Of a stretch of DNA of 64,000 bases, positions 63,281 through 64,000 are shown in pieces. The position numbers were made by a program, and so were the translations under genes. Source of the DNA: Pomphorhynchus laevis (Eukaryota; Acanthocephala; Palaeacanthocephala; Echinorhynchida; Pomphorhynchidae). A model generated the notes under the pieces. It worked only from the letters and a program-made list of their open reading frames with translations. It ran no database searches and was not told the DNA's origin. The stretch lies in NCBI GenBank assembly GCA_012934845.2, contig WNNJ02002642.1:1-64000 (forward strand), read 5' to 3'. Each line of letters opens with the position of its first letter. Position 1 is the first letter of the stretch.

Positions 63281-63604
63281 TATCAAAATAATTCATCTTG
63301 TCGTTTAACTATAACTGATAGTTCCTAGATATTTTAAAATATAATTTTTTAAAAATATATATTTTTAGAACGAAATACGTTTTAAAAATTTTTTAATAAC
63401 ATTTTCTAATAAAAATCACAAAATAATAATAACAAAATAATAATAACAAACTAATAATGTAATATATAATATATAAATATATTTAAGAGTAATGTAATAT
63501 ATGGGTAATGTATATGTAATAAAATATTACATTATTTTTTTTTCATTTTTCATCCATTTAATATTTATTTTCATTATTTTATATTAAAATAACATTCAAT
63601 AATA

Positions 63605-63990
63605 ACTCTAATAAGCTAACTTAGTCTACGTATTTAATATTATTTATAAATTAAAAATATTTAAATAATAATTAAATAATAAAATAATAAATAATTAAAA
63701 AATTATAAAAAATATAATTAATTTTTTTTTATAATTTATATCAAGTTAAAATTTAAAAATTTAAAATAAAAGTCAATATTTACTAATTGATAAAAAAAAT
63801 GATAGTGGATGTATCAGAATAAGGACTAGAGATCATTATGATAAACTGCTATGCTATACGGTTTCAGAACCTATTCCAAGAAAGATATTTTTCTGATTAT
63901 TATCATCTTAAAGTTGATTATCATCTTATTCAAATCCATCCATAATAATGTCTGCTTAAGAGTTTAAATAAATTTAAATACATTATTGAT
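63605..63990 (-). repeat. AT-rich dispersed repeat, diverged
   Basis: The reverse complement matches 29955-30380 with the TTTAAACTCTTAAG start, AT-rich body and a TAGACTAAGTTAGCT-type end. The GC-rich pseudoknot head is mostly lost. It is the oldest-looking copy in the window. Confidence 0.7.
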
Positions 63991-64000
63991 ATAATATATT

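Larger units (their letters stand above)
62853..63540 (+). repeat. Tandem pair of hammerhead-bearing AT-rich ends
   Basis: Two diverged direct copies exactly 400 bases apart at the ribozyme (62853 and 63253). Each has CTGAAGATGCTTGTAGTT...CTA.CGAAATATCAAAATAATT, followed later by ACGTTTT.AAAATTTTTT.ATAACATTTTC and AATAATAATAACAAAATAA. The first copy holds an extra segment (about 62900-63080) with some GC-rich bases. No ORF. Confidence 0.65.

Overview
This is an AT-rich, gene-poor stretch of an invertebrate animal genome, dominated by retrotransposon remains. The animal assignment rests on the mix of element families: CR1/L2-type LINEs whose ORF1 begins with a zinc finger, RTE-type LINEs, Penelope-like elements (PLEs) with a GIY-YIG nuclease, a short-LTR Ty3 element, and a SINE with a Schistosoma-type hammerhead ribozyme. 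I cannot name the species. A small or parasitic invertebrate, possibly lophotrochozoan, would fit, but that is inference.

The only host-type gene I recognise is mevalonate diphosphate decarboxylase (MVD). It occurs twice in the same orientation as a continuous, intron-free reading frame. Copy B (18174-19391) looks complete at 405 codons. Copy A (819-1892) has a replaced, shortened C-terminus. Both lie in a direct duplication of about 2.2 kb (1-2220 and 17355-19600) that includes the upstream repeats. The 15 kb between them holds transposon relics only.

Layout: 1-2220 duplication A; 2225-3890 PLE-like RT scrap and AT-rich repeats; 3896-4978 L2-like LINE tail (+); 5040-8116 a LINE with a PD-(D/E)XK-type nuclease (-); 8340-11615 two LINE relics; 11625-12330 Ty3 fossil (-); 12345-14090 RTE-type LINE (-); 15379-17075 young CR1-type LINE (-); 17232-19600 hammerhead palindrome and duplication B; 19742-22205 LINE (-); 22336-25600 PLE (-); 25925-28920 satellite with higher-order structure; 28921-31765 TTTACAC low-complexity DNA holding an AT-rich repeat; 30590-33470 a gutted second nuclease LINE (+); 34000-36230 LINE (+); 36420-36715 hammerhead SINE; 36716-39990 nearly full L2-type LINE (-); 40302-44146 Ty3 element with 99-bp LTRs plus a solo LTR; 45725-46612 PLE-like RT scrap between direct repeats; 46735-48135 tandem array of 363-bp units; 48150-56600 a cluster of PLE copies in tandem and inverted arrangements; 56640-60810 nearly full CR1-type LINE (-); 60811-64000 noncoding AT-rich DNA with ribozyme-like ends.

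The strongest theme is catalytic-RNA sequence. Hammerhead cores (CUGANGA, a paired stem II, GAAA) recur at PLE ends, often as head-to-head pairs. One such palindrome is a discrete insertion with a 14-bp target duplication whose empty site is visible elsewhere in the window. A separate SINE carries a complete three-stem type III hammerhead, and its tail is shared with the DNA just upstream of both MVD copies. Two further repeat families can each fold into an H-type pseudoknot.
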